The position numbers and the translations under genes are program-made. From Lycorma delicatula (lineage: Eukaryota; Arthropoda; Insecta; Hemiptera; Fulgoridae), in NCBI RefSeq assembly GCF_047948215.1, contig NC_134455.1, forward strand, positions 156,904,575 through 156,968,574: 64,000 nucleotides of DNA. The letters are read 5' to 3'. A model generated the notes under the pieces. The model worked only from the letters and a program-made list of their open reading frames with translations. It was not told where the DNA came from and made no database searches. Positions 11,651-23,172 of the stretch are shown piece by piece; position 1 is the stretch's first letter; each line of letters starts with the position of its first letter.

Positions 11651-14600
11651 TGTATACATGCTCAGATGTAGTATACATATATATAAAATCTATAATTTAC
11701 AAATCTATGAATAGTAGAAGTTATAGATAAGTTTGTTAGAAATATAATTGAAAGAACAGTAATAACAATAAATATAATAATCATCGGGAAATATAAAATA
11801 TAAATATAATTGGGAAAGTCTTACTAGATTTTTTCATTGATAACTGGTGGTTTTCAATGTCATTAATAATTTTGCGCCCGTGCAGGGTTTTAATTTAATT
11901 TTAATAAAAATCTAAAACATATTCAATCTTTAGTGATAAAAAAGGAATTTTAGCGTAATATTCCTTATAAAACATTTAAAAAAAAACTTTTATGGTTTTT
12001 CTGTATCATTGTTACAAAAAAAATTAAATTAAATTATTATTTTAGCTGAATATTAATGGCATTTTTTTGTTGTAATCTTGGCTTCAGCAATAACCACTTT
12101 GTTTCTTTATTTCCTTCTAAAAAAGGAAATTTCCTTCCAGTTGTAATCTTTGGGTTTAGGCTGATTACTCCCTAGATTCGTGCTAGGGAAGCGGAGAAAT
12201 TTATACGTACTGTATCTTGAGTGGTTTACTGTTGGATGGGGAAGGGTCGGAAAAATGCTGTACGTCCGTATTTATTTGGAGATTCGATTTTCTATTCAGG
12301 ATGCATAAAGATTTCAACCTTGGGTTTGAATAAGGGTTGACAAGATACTTCTGTTTACTCGTGGAAAATTTCCGCAAAAAAATAAAATATAAAAAAATTA
12401 GTTTATATTATTACGGGAAAAATATTTGAAAATATGAAAGATAAATAAATAAATAAAATAAAATATAAATAGTTAAATGAAATATAAAAATAAATGAGTA
12501 ACTAAAATGAGCAAACTAGAAATAGGATTAAAAAGGCGTTAAACAAACAGATTGCCTAATTTAATTATAAAAACTGACTTAATTTAAAAATAATTGTGTA
12601 TTGTAAAATAAAGTACAACTTTATTCCTATAATGCAGTTTTTATAGTTACAAATGTTTACTCGTACTCGTTAGCTTGCCTCTCAAGAATTATTTTATTAA
12701 GTACAGTAAATTGTTATTTTTTTAACGTTGCTATTTTAAAAGTATACTGAAGTTAAAATAATAATAATATATTAGTAGTAGGGATAATAATATAACAGTT
12801 CAGGCAACTTGCTTGGCGAACTAACATTTAACATTCGTACGTAATATTGTCAGCGTTGTGGATTTGCATCCCATTCTGTAGCTCGTCATGTATTGGATTT
12901 CTGTCGGACCTGTTTCCTTTTGTGGATACCAGAATTGTCACCTTGACTTCCGTTAGTTGATTGATCTCCTGTATTTAAGTTAACACGTTTTAAGTCAAAT
13001 TCAGTTACTCTAAAGTAATTATGTTCTGTAATTACTAAATTTTGAATTTATATTTAATGTAATATAATAATTTTTGATGAATTACAGATTCTCTTAGTTT
13101 ATTTTTGGTTTTATGATGTATTAATTGTAAAGTATGTATATTATTTGTGATAATTTACAATATATATTAATTATACATGATCTATTAGTTGTACATTTAT
13201 GATGTATTTATTGGCAACAATAAAAATATTTTACGGTAATAGAAAAATAAATGATTGTTTTTATTGAAAAAATTACAAAGATATTCTTACATTTCTTGAA
13301 AGTTTTTCAGGATCGAATTCATTAAAATTAATCTAAACAAACTCCAACAGGTCGGTGAAATCTTATAAACTTGTCTTTTTCTGATTTTTAACAAATGTGA
13401 GTACAACGTATTTCTGCATTATTCTTTGAGTACCATTACGTCGATCCAACTTCTAACGAAATTTTATTCTATCAACGAACAGAAGTGAACGCAGTTCTAT
13501 AACGGATGATTCCATTACATAAAATTACTCCCTTATTTTCCGTTTCTCCCATATTCCATAGTTTAAAAATATTTATTGAGAAAAGTGTAATGTTTACATG
13601 AAATCGGCAGTATGACCTATGAAAATTATTTTCATTCTTTCTGAAAAATGTATTATTTCTGAAATTATTTATGCATTATTATTATTATTATTGCAGCTTT
13701 ATGAGCTTTATAATAATCTGAAACCTATTAAAATAAAATATCTGGATTCAATTATTCTCTATGTTAATATTAATTTTCGAGCCGATTACTTTTTATTCCA
13801 TGACCGACAATAAAGAAAATTTACCAGTAGGTTATTTTTACTTCTAAAATGAGCTGTTTTTTTTTTATAAAATCTTGTACACGATTTTTGTAAACGTCAA
13901 ATCATTACCAAATTTATATAAATATCTTAATTAGTAACAAATGAAGTAGACAATGATAGTAGTTTTCCCAGTATAGCTAGAAGTGTTTTCCAAGGTGAGT
14001 TCGGTATATTTTGAAAAATTTTAAATATTTTTTCGGTGTAATTATCAATATAATAATTTATACATTTTATTTGTTTGGTTATAAATGTAAAACAAAAAAA
14101 TGATCAATTTTTTCTTGATATCATTAATAAAAAACAATTATAAGAAAATAAACTTTATTTGAATTTTAAGAGAATTCTAGTTTTGTTAGCAAGCTGTTTT
14201 TTGAATTTCACCGTGTTTCGTAGCAAGATTTTCCTTCCTCTTTTAAGGAAATCCTTCTATTCTTTATTATATCGTTTAATTCAAACAATAGTTCGATTTT
14301 ATGGAACCACAAAACTTGATTTATCATTTCTAATTTTAAATAATCTTATAAAAGATTTACAATAATATATTTTTTCTTTTTTGTATAATTTGGAACCAAA
14401 TGGATAAGAATTATTTTTATTATCCTTTAAATCATATTGTCGTAGTTTACCAGATGATTAAGATTGAAAAAAAATGTTGCTCTTCAATGTACAACTTTTT
14501 ATAAGATTCTACCATTTAAATCGATTTGTATTATCGATCTATATCTTAAAGATTAATACTACATCAATGTTTTTGAGACCTATTTCGACCAGTTTACTAC

Positions 14601-15498
14601 CTAGCTTACTGTCTCAATCAAAACTATTCACGATGATCTTACATATTTTAATGTACAATATAAATAATTCAAAAAAAATATTTAACGCTTTGAAACCTCT
14701 TTTATCGTATTTCTATTGAATGAAGATACTATGTATGTTGCATTTTTCCCAGAAAAAAGAATTTTTTCCGAACAAAAGAACTAATTAATCTATTACTTAC
14801 ACTACTCGCACTGTTTTTTATGTCTGCGATGCATATAAAATATCTTATGTATAAGTAACATTAATCAGGGATGGTTTTTCTGAGAGTAACGATATTTATT
14901 ATATAGTTAGTCTGAGGAATAAACAACTTGAAGTTGTTACTTGTAGTCCTGAATATCACGTTCATTTCAGCGGATTTGTCGTTCTAGTTCAGTGTATTTG
15001 ACTCAATGATGAAGAGAGGTGAAATTAACTCCGCTCCTCATTTTATTTAGTAAGAAAAATTAACATTTTTCTTACGATTTTAATTATTCGAAAGAATTTT
15101 TTTTTTTTTTTAAGAATACTTTGAAATTATATGTCATCTTGCTTTGTGTCAGTTTGCCTAAAACCATATTATGGTACCTAACTTAGCTACATTTTCTATG
15201 AAAAATATTTTGCTCGGTACATCTATCATTATTTATTTTACTTTATAATAAATAGTCTTCTAAAGTTTAACAACTTATATTTTGTAACTTTTTTTAGGAA
15301 TTAAAGAATAAAAATTTTAATTTACAAATACTTATCTGTTATTGAGAAAAACTGAAAGCGCGCCCAGTTTAAAAATAAAAAAAAGAAATAAAAAAATATG
15401 AATGTAATTCAAATATTTAAGCGATAAATAAATGTAAGGAAGAGATATTCTTGCTATTTTAATTCATTCGAAATAAAATGTGCATTTTTAAGATATAC

Positions 15499-15503
<5 letters not shown>
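10361..15503. other. AT-rich intergenic DNA, no gene seen
   Basis: Long AT-rich stretch. Plus-strand frames at 13619-13813, 14159-14365 and 14474-14719 are leucine/isoleucine/phenylalanine-rich products of AT composition with no domain signature. A more GC-balanced patch at about 12130-12350 and another at about 12830-12970 are anonymous. A (TA)n microsatellite lies at 11612-11648. Confidence 0.65.
11612..11648. repeat. (TA)n microsatellite
   Basis: An uninterrupted TA dinucleotide run of about 37 bp. Confidence 0.95.

Positions 15504-15550
<47 letters not shown>
15504..15550. repeat. (TA)n microsatellite at the edge of family A
   Basis: A TA run of about 47 bp directly precedes the first recognisable base of family A copy 1. 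Confidence 0.95.
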
Positions 15551-15553
<3 letters not shown>

Positions 15554-15668
15554 CTGGCAAAGAATTGCATGGTTACACAGGTCTAGTCAATACCTTGCAC
15601 TGCATTTTTATTGCAAAATTTTTCCAGATTTACCAGAAAGTTTTTGCAATTCAAGTATTGAGGGTCCT
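15551..15668 (+). repeat. Dispersed repeat family A, copy 1, left part
   Basis: This matches 31128-31260. Both begin with AATCTGGCAAAG then ATTGCATG, share CCTTGCAC and TTTTTATT, and contain a short imperfect palindrome around CCAGAAAG/GCCGGAAAGG. It is interrupted at about 15668 by a SINE. No coding potential. Confidence 0.75.
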
Positions 15669-15840
15669 AATAAAGGCAGTTAATTTTATACGGATTTGAG
15701 TACTAGATCATGGATGCCGGTTTTCTTTGGTGATTGGGTTTCAATTAACCGCCATCTCAGAAATGGTTGACCTGAGACTCATTTACATTCATACATATCA
15801 TCCTCTTATGGTGGTTCCGGAAGATAAAAAGAAAAGAAAG
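15669..15840 (+). mobile_element. SINE-like insertion inside family A
   Basis: This segment has no counterpart in family A copy 2. It contains TACTAGATCATGGATGCCGG, a GGGTTTCAATTAACC block, CATACATATCATCCTC and a terminal TGGTTCCGGAAGATAAAAAG leading into a purine-rich tail. That end resembles the tail of the SINE at 48588-48750 (CATCCTCTGAAG, then GGTCCCGGAGG and an A-run). The flanks AAGTATTGAGGGTC (about 15653-15666) and AAGTGTTGAGGGGC (about 15840-15853) match at 12 of 14 positions, as expected of an aged target duplication. The tRNA-like head is not visible, so it is probably 5'-truncated. Confidence 0.65.
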
Positions 15841-16600
15841 AAGTGTTGAGGGGCTGACTTTTATACAAAAATAAAAAATACTCAAACAAATAAGTAATTT
15901 AATTTTTCAGAAAGAAGACAGAATATATATTTTTCTGTGTGAGGAAAAAATTTTAAGTAAAGCTTTCTAAAACTATTTCTACATAGGTTAACCTTAACAT
16001 TAAACCTAACAACAATGCTGAAGCGAAGTTTTTCTTTAAATCTAACACCCTTTCTAATAAAGATCTACAATAAAATAAGAAAAAGAAAATTTTCAAAAAA
16101 CGTTTCTGAATTTAAGATCTAGGAATCTATAACTTAAAATAATTGTGGACATTTGTTGAATGTTTGAAAACTATTTATACCTACGGGAGTACAAAAAACC
16201 TAAAAGAACAAAAAACCTAAATTTCAATTTTAAGAGATGGGGGTTGAATATAAAAAAAAGTTTATTTCGTTGTTTATATATGCATTGTAGGTAACAGATT
16301 TGCTTTAATAAAGTTTGCTGTAAAATACCACTGAAGAAAATCGAGATTGGTTTATTCGCAATGTCCCCCTAACCCCGTAACGAATTTCGAAAAAATTAAT
16401 ATGATCTGTGCCCCCATATATAAAAATATTTTAGAAATTCGAAGAAAATCGGTTTGGTAAATCACTGTGATAAGACCAAAAGCAGTGCGACATACATACG
16501 TACATGTTTTTTTGATGTAGGTGATCTAGTTGGACTCTAAATCGTAAATATTTGAAAAATCGTTACCCCATTGTTGAAATCATCATCATAATTTCCCCAT
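15841..16600 (+). repeat. Dispersed repeat family A, copy 1, right part
   Basis: This aligns in order with 31490-32200. Shared blocks include TTTTAAGTAAA, AATAAGAAAAAGAAA, TTTCAATTTTAAGAGATGGG (AAAGATGGG in copy 2), GCAGGTAAT/GTAGGTAAC, AAAAAATTAATATGATC, ACATACGTACAT and a GATCTAG motif near the end. It has no open frame and is probably non-autonomous. Confidence 0.75.
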
Positions 16601-16603
16601 TCA

Positions 16604-16710
16604 TTAACACACACACACACACACACACAAACACACACATATATATATATATATATATGTATATGTGTGTATATATATATATGTTACATACATATCTATG
16701 TGTGTGTATA
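16604..16710. repeat. Compound (CA)n/(TA)n/(TG)n microsatellite
   Basis: A CA tract is followed by TA runs broken by short TG blocks. It immediately follows the 3' end of family A copy 1. Confidence 0.9.
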
Positions 16711-18019
16711 TATAAAAATAGCTGTTAGTTTATTAAAGTACTCAACATCAAGTATCCAGTATCCAGTTGATTTCCGAGACAGTAGATCAGTATTTATACA
16801 AAAAAATATAATTACTGATAAAGAAATGAACCAAATTTTTTAAATTAATTTTGATGTTACAGACTGGACTGTCATGATGTAAAATTCTAAAAATGTCGGC
16901 TAAGGAAACATCAGTTTAAAATAAATTTGATCTGTTTGTCACAAAAAAAATTTCTGTTCAGTAATTTAATAAATACAGGAGTCTCTATCGCTATTTTTTC
17001 TTCACACGACTTCACACCTGTACTAAATTTGTTACTTACTAATAAAAACTATTTGGCCATTCCCTTAGTGTAAAAAGAAAGAAATAGAATCTGGCTGGTT
17101 CCTATTTTTCATTGTTTTTTTTTTATTTGACAGCTGTGATGAAAATTTTGTTCCTTTTCTTTAAGAGTGACTTTTATAAGTTATGAAGTATCAGAAAGCT
17201 TAGCCTATATTTTTAATTTAAAGGTTATGCACTTATAAACTAAATTTACAAACTGAGTGGTCTTATGTTGAATAACAAATAAAATAACTTTTAATGAACT
17301 TAAATTACTCATTTATACTTTTACTTTTTGCTTTTAGTTGTATTAAATATTCTTTTTTTCTTTTGACACGGTCATTCGAAACTGGCAAAGTGAAGTTTAC
17401 AATAGTCAAGCACCATGATATTTCTTGTGTACCTAATTTTCACAGCAAAATGTATGTTTCATTTTTCCATCTTGTAGAATATTATTTATCGCAAATATTT
17501 TTAAAGTAGTAATTAGATTAAATTATTTAATCTCAACAAATAATTAAAATTTGTTTGTTTTATAGTACTTAATAAACTTTATTAATTTTGTTAACTTGGT
17601 AATTAAATTCTATTTCATAAAGTACTACGTAAAAATCCATTAAATTTGAATTTAAAAATATTTTTAAATCTAATTAGGAAAAGTAATTGATGTTTTTGAT
17701 TGACGATATAAATTAAAGAATGAAGTGTTCTATAATCCTTTATCTAATTAATGGTTTTTTAAAAAAAAAAACTATATTCTATCCGATTTATCAATTATTT
17801 AACGAGCCTCAAACTGGTAACTGCCTAATACATGGAATCTGTGCTCAACTCCGTAAAATAAGTTTTATTAAATAACATCTTTATTGGCTGTTTTAGTAGA
17901 TTCAAAATAACTGTTACAATTAATAGATATTTGCTTTGAACTGTTAGATCAAATTTGCTTTGTTACTGAAATCATTGTAGTAGTTGAATGGAAATTATTT
18001 GAATGATCTTCAAAGCGTT

Positions 18020-18043
18020 ACCAAAACAGAACTCTGTTTTGGT
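18020..18043. repeat. Short perfect hairpin (11-bp arms)
   Basis: ACCAAAACAGA is followed after two bases by its exact reverse complement TCTGTTTTGGT. No poly-T tract, transposon end or other context gives it a function. Confidence 0.7.
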
Positions 18044-18883
18044 ACCGACTGTTTTATCGTTGATCTGAGTTGTTTTTAAACACGAGTACACAGACAGTAA
18101 ATTACATTGCTTATTGCTGATATTGTTTATCATAACTGATCGTACAAAGCTAACTGCATATGAAATACGTTTACTTAAATTTTCATATGCTTTTGGGTGG
18201 ATATATGTTTTTTATTCTAATAAAAGTATTTTACGCCACAAATATTTTTCTGAAAAATCAATTTAGTTATAACTCTTATTCTTTGTTTTGTTTGCGGTGT
18301 CTTTGGCAGCATATAAAATTTATAAACCGGTTGAAATATTTGTATTGCGCTATCCTAAGTGAATGAGAAGTTCACCAACTTTAGATCTTTTCGATAAAGA
18401 AATATTTACTAACCCTATGCATGTCGATACCATAATGTAATGGTTGTAAGGGACCTGATGCGACATACTAGTTACTCACAAATATTCGTAACCATTCTTT
18501 ACAATAAACATTACTTGTGAGGTTAACTAGAAAAAGTAAGATGTGATTTTACTTTCCCTCTTTCACTAAGCCAAAATTGTAGTTGTATAAAGCATATCAA
18601 GCCTTCCGAAGTGGTGATATTCATCCAAGAATAAGCAATAACCTCTTTTTGTTAACCACAATTATCGGCTGAATAATTAAAATCATTATTCAGGGAGAAA
18701 GTAAGCACTGTCTGAAATAAAAAAGGAATTTAAATTTAATAGTTTTAAAATAATGAACTTTAGTAATATTAAATTTAATTGTATTATTAGATCAGTAACT
18801 GAATTAGTTTACATCCGCTACGATAATTTTTAAAATGAAGCAAAAAATACTACTTTTGCTATTTCAAAAGATTTATATACAGA

Positions 18884-18887
<4 letters not shown>

Positions 18888-18923
<36 letters not shown>

Positions 18924-18952
18924 TAATTATAATGTATATATATATATATATG
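18888..18952. repeat. (TA)n microsatellite pair
   Basis: Two TA runs are separated by about 20 bp of mixed AT sequence. Confidence 0.9.
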
Positions 18953-20959
18953 GCAGAAGTACTAATCAAACTATTTTACATATTTATAAATCTTTTTCAT
19001 CTACACAGAAAAAAATTTGTTCGATCTATATTTTCTTCATTACTTTCTATGATAATTGCAGTATATCTTCAGCTGAAACGAAACGGTGCACTATAATATA
19101 CGAGCATATTATAGTCTTTTAAAGATCTCATTTATGTGATACAAGAATTAATCATTTTTATTTTCTTTCCTTTCCTAAAAGTTAGGAATAGCCTCAAAAT
19201 ATTGTATTGTATTGTGTTGAATAATTATCTAATTTACAAAATATTATTAGTTGACGCAATTTTTTCCGGTTTTTTAAATTTACGCAGGCTTGGTAAGTTT
19301 CGTTTAGCTATCTATCTATTTCTTGAAAAAAAATAGTTGTTAGTAAAAAATAATAATAGCTTCTTTTTTTAGATAATAATAGTTTTTTTATTTTGAATGA
19401 AGGATCCGTAATTTGTATAAGTATATCACAGATTATGGAGTTATTTGTTATTGCCAGGTTACCAGATCCTTTAAAGTCATTTCATCCTTCAACATCGGTT
19501 TTCTTTTAGTCGAAAAGAATTTGTAAAAAACTCTTGCTGCAGTTCTACACAAGAAGACCGACTTTTGATTTATTTAATCTGGTTTTAATATTTTCTAATT
19601 TGGTTTAATATTGATAACAATAAATATCGCAGGTAAAGGAAGGAATGTTAACATTCAAACTTACAGCGTCGTAACAAATCACGCTTCTAACTTGTCCACT
19701 CAAATTTTTTCGAATTTAATTTGAGCGTAACTCAAGAAAGACTCAACCAGTATTCATAAAATTTTTACATGCATAAGTTTAGATACACCATTACATCATA
19801 TTTAATTATAAATGAAATTGACTGGGTAGTTTTAGAGATTTTTGAGCTACAAAAGTTTGTACATAGGCCTGAAAATATATATATGTATATATAAGGAGAC
19901 CCCAATATAAGTAAATAATATTTTCGTATTCCTCATACCTTAAAACGTAAAGAAAATTCATTCTCACCTCCCACTCTTACCATGCGACCGAAAGTAACAC
20001 AATACTTATCTTCGAAAAATCGGTATAAAAAATTCACTGTTTTTTTAAAATCACTAACAAATGTATAATAAAAATTTATCATTAAGAAAGAAATTAGGGT
20101 AAACGTTTTTGATTTTCTGGCATTCAGTAAGATATTTTTTTACAATAAATTAGTACTTTAATAATTAAGATTTCACACAAAGAAAATATCCAATTTATTT
20201 TGTATATCTGCATTACGTAAGGAAATTTGTATACTTTAAAAATAATATTTTTGGTCAATAGTTCGATGTTTATACTTGAACAACTTCATCAAAAATGATT
20301 AAGACTTGGCGGTAACGCACAATTTAGTATAATTGAAGAAATTAAAAGAAAAATGTCGGGAGTATCTGCATAACATAAGGTTAATTTTAAAAATTAACGG
20401 AAATACGTTTAAGTTTTTGTGTTGAGGTCTCTAAAGTTATGAAAAGAAGACTTGAGGAATCACAAATTTACGAGACAAGAATCTGTAAATAACATGAAAA
20501 TAGTTTGACGTATACGTTGTTACCTTAAATGAATCAGAAATGGGAAAGAGAAATCGTGTAAGTATCAGTGATGTGTATGAGAGTAAACAAAGAATGAGAA
20601 GAATGGATCATAAAAAAGAGTGAGCCAATTTGTTTTACCAGATATCAGATGAAGTGAAAAACCGAGGAAAGTTCTGAAGGACATATCTGTAAAGATTTGA
20701 ATTGGAAATAAGTGGACAAGGAGTTGGAGCGAAGTATAATCAACCTATCTGCCAAAAATGTAGATCTCGAATGAGTGTGATAAGAAAAAGCGGATAAATG
20801 AGGGTGATACTATGAAGGTGATTAAGTGTGATATTAAAGTATGGAAACAGCTTTATACTTAAAACTGAGGAATTCTAGGAGGTGAAAATAAGTGCGAATC
20901 TGCTTAATTTTTACTTCGTATTGATAATCATTGTTAGTGGATTTTTAACGTCTATCAGT

Positions 20960-21479
20960 AGAATGGAACGGAACGGAACTCAAGAATGGCGGGATATTTC
21001 TCCCTACAGATTGCAGCGCCTGGACAATGTTCCTTGCTGCTGTATCATTCTATTATCGGGCGGATTCCATCGGTTATTTAGTGGCGGTTATAAATTTTAG
21101 GTTTTATTTTTGGACGGATTTAGTAATTTGAGTTCCTATCCGTACGGACCATCGTGAAATTTATTTACTGGTTCTGACCGTGAGAGACTAAGTTTTTGAG
21201 CCTAGTAATTTGGAGCCCTAGTTATTTGGAGGGAGAAATGCGCCCCGCTCTCCGGAGGGAGTCGCATATGCTGACTAAATGAAATTGTGGTCTCTTCGTG
21301 TGACGGTGTGGGGTGTTGTCTAGCTTTTGATAGTTTAACAAAATTTAATTGCGAAAACAATCACTTTCGCGGCCGGAATTTTCGCGCGGTTTCCATTTGT
21401 AGGTTACGCGATATAGAGGCTCCTAAACCTGGTTTGTCACTTTTGACTCTCGTACTGCCTCTTCACAGTGTTTTGTTTG
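20960..21479. other. GC-richer block of unknown identity
   Basis: Base composition rises sharply at about 20960 compared with the AT-rich DNA to the left. The block continues into the Jockey-like endonuclease on its right. No LINE motif, LTR, tRNA box or convincing protein homology was found on either strand. It may be part of another mobile element, for example a UTR of an element joined to the endonuclease fragment, because the recognisable LINE reading stops at about 21485. Confidence 0.5.
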
Positions 21480-22444
21480 ATACGAAATGTTGTGCCAGCA
21501 GCTGTTTCACTCTATCCGTTTGAATATAAAAAGCCCTTTTATCATCGGGGGACAGGGTGATTCGGTACTTCCTCCTCAGTCGGCGCTTTTCTGCTATAGC
21601 ATCAGAGACGTGAGGTGAGCCTCGGTCAATGACGATGTGACGCGTTCGACCGTGTCGTCGATTTCCTCTAGTGTGGTCAGGAGTTCAGGATGCGCTGGTC
21701 TGTAATCCCGTTGGAGAGTTTCATAGAACCTTTTCCAATTCACTGACCTTCGGGGTATACTCGAGGGGGGGGGGTCTCGGCCGCCCACTGCTTGGCCCAA
21801 CTCCAATAAGACAGGTGAGTGGTCTGAGCTGAGGTCTTCTATCGTTTCAATCATGACCGGAGTTGTTACCGCCTTCATGATTGCTATGTCGACTACAACA
21901 GGTCTCGATCTGCCCGTTCGATGAACGAAGGTGGGCACCTTGGGGTCTATGACGACTAACCGACATGTTCGTGCCCTTTCGAATATTAATATGCCATTTG
22001 CACTTGTCAGATTGCTATTCCAAGACTCGTGCTTAGCGTTGAGGTCGCCCATGAGTATCATAAGCCATCCCATATTCTAGCATGGCATCTAGATCTACGC
22101 CGGGTACTGCTGAGTTTGGTTTATTATAAGCCGAAATCAGCCGATACACCGTGCCTAGATGCTCCACATGTACACAAGTCTGCTCTATTACGTTAGTGCG
22201 GAGGTCAACCCGCGTCTGTGGACTAAAATTGCGGTTCCGCCACTGACAGGGCGTCCGGATCGTACTGGCCTATCCGTCATATACGTAAAGTAATTCCGAA
22301 TGGTCAGATGTTTGTTCGCGTTTAGACACGTCTCAGACAACAGTATCACGTCTATTAGTAGATCTTCGGCCAGACGGCAAAGTTCTGCCGTCTTGCCTAC
22401 TACTGAATTGGCGTTCTACTGTAGCAATCTGAGAGTTTGCCTAA
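21480..22444 (-). pseudogene. Jockey-like LINE ORF2: endonuclease domain, RT missing
   Basis: Reading from 22444 (complement), the N-terminus is MVRQTLRLLQ, a stop, then NANSVVGKTAELCRLAEDLL and VILLSETCL, an EEP endonuclease start. Then come RPVSGGTAILVHRRGL, a frameshifted middle part, ILMGDLNAKHESWNS, PTFVHRTGRSRP, VDIAIMK and the active-site SSDHSPVLLELG. The DLN and SDH motifs are intact. The linker after the domain (LRRKYRITLSPDDKRAFYI) runs to about 21485 and then the homology ends, so the RT is absent. The enzyme would nick chromosomal DNA; this copy is broken by several stops. It follows ORF1 directly (ORF1 stop near 22447), the usual two-ORF order. Confidence 0.85.
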
Positions 22445-22446
22445 CC

Positions 22447-23044
22447 ATACCTAGATAGCAAGTTCATGAGGCACTCTATGATGGACCGAATACAGTCCTT
22501 CAGAGATTTTGCTTGGAGCAGGCGGGGCAATATTGCTAGAATTTCCGGTAGGACATCCTTAATTGTCACTTGTGACAAGAATTCCTTGCTGGAACTCTCC
22601 TTCTGGAGTTGTTAACGCCTTTCTAGTGGGGCGTGGGGCTTCTGGGACCTTGTTGTGTTTGCCAGATGTCGTGGGTTTGGCACCCGCCCTCTTTGATTTT
22701 GCGATTGTTCGACTGCCTTTTTTTCCTGCGGAGCAGGCTTCGTCACAGGCTTGTTCGGCTTTTTTCCCTCCACCTTTCTTGTAACTATTGCCGGTTTAGG
22801 CTTTGTTGGTGTCGGGGTAGGTGATTCCCTTTTTCCCACCGTCACCGTTGCCGCCGGTAAACCTGGCTGCGGCTGGGGGCTCGGTTTTTCTCCTCCTCGT
22901 GCCCAACTAGGTCCGTCAGTAACAGCGGCCGTTTTCTGAGTGCCCTTTTGCTTGTTCAGCTGCTTCTTATAATAAGAACAGCCCCTGTAATTGGCCGAGT
23001 GCAGCCCCTTACAGTTTGCACACGAGGCAGGCTCTTCGCGCGGC
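22447..23044 (-). pseudogene. Jockey-like LINE ORF1, C-terminal half with PRE_C2HC-type knuckle
   Basis: The reading REEPASCANCKGLHSANYRGC followed by SYYKKQ is the last zinc knuckle of Jockey/I-type ORF1 proteins (C-x2-C, H, NYRGC). It is followed by a long proline/lysine/glutamine-rich tail with PTPTPTKPKP. After a stop at about 22612 and a frame change, the reading VTIKDVLPEILAILPRLLQ and a leucine-rich end reach a stop near 22447, just before the ORF2 start. The N-terminal half and the earlier knuckles are missing because the sequence is fused at about 23045 to RNase H from another element. Confidence 0.82.
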
Positions 23045-23172
23045 ATCACTCGAATAGGTATCATGTCTGTATTCTCAAATATTGTTGCCATTCTGGCAGC
23101 TTCATCTGCGCTTTCATTTCCTGAGATACCAGCGTACCCTGGAGTCCATAGAAATACACCCTGCTGTCCCAT
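22612..23172 (-). CDS. Chimeric open frame: RNase H end fused in frame to ORF1 zinc knuckle
   Basis: An ATG-started 186-codon frame begins MGQQGVFLWTPGYAGISGNE and continues SADEAARMA, the C-terminal motif of LINE RNase H with its last aspartate. About 15 codons later it passes without interruption into the ORF1 knuckle (SCANCKGLHSANYRGC) and a Pro/Lys-rich tail. The two domains normally lie at opposite ends of a LINE (ORF2 C-terminus and ORF1), so the frame joins the end of one element to the start of another. Whether it is transcribed is unknown. It overlaps the two pseudogene entries on either side and is listed for its intact frame, not as a proven gene. Confidence 0.45.
   Translation of the reverse strand: MGQQGVFLWTPGYAGISGNESADEAARMATIFENTDMIPIRVMPREEPASCANCKGLHSANYRGCSYYKKQLNKQKGTQKTAAVTDGPSWARGGEKPSPQPQPGLPAATVTVGKRESPTPTPTKPKPAIVTRKVEGKKPNKPVTKPAPQEKKAVEQSQNQRGRVPNPRHLANTTRSQKPHAPLERR

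Larger units (their letters stand above)
16711..20959. other. AT-rich intergenic DNA, no gene seen
   Basis: No supported gene. Frames at 17294-17509, 18160-18366, 18835-19122 and 19136-19336 are composition-driven, and the third reads through a TA microsatellite (18888-18952). The part at 19660-20060 contains mid-GC anonymous repeat-like DNA of unknown type, and 20400-20880 is purine-rich without a readable frame. Confidence 0.6.

Noticed and set aside
13619..14719. Three plus-strand frames rich in Leu, Ile and Phe
   Set aside because: Composition matches AT-rich noncoding DNA, with no signal peptide logic, domain or splice context.
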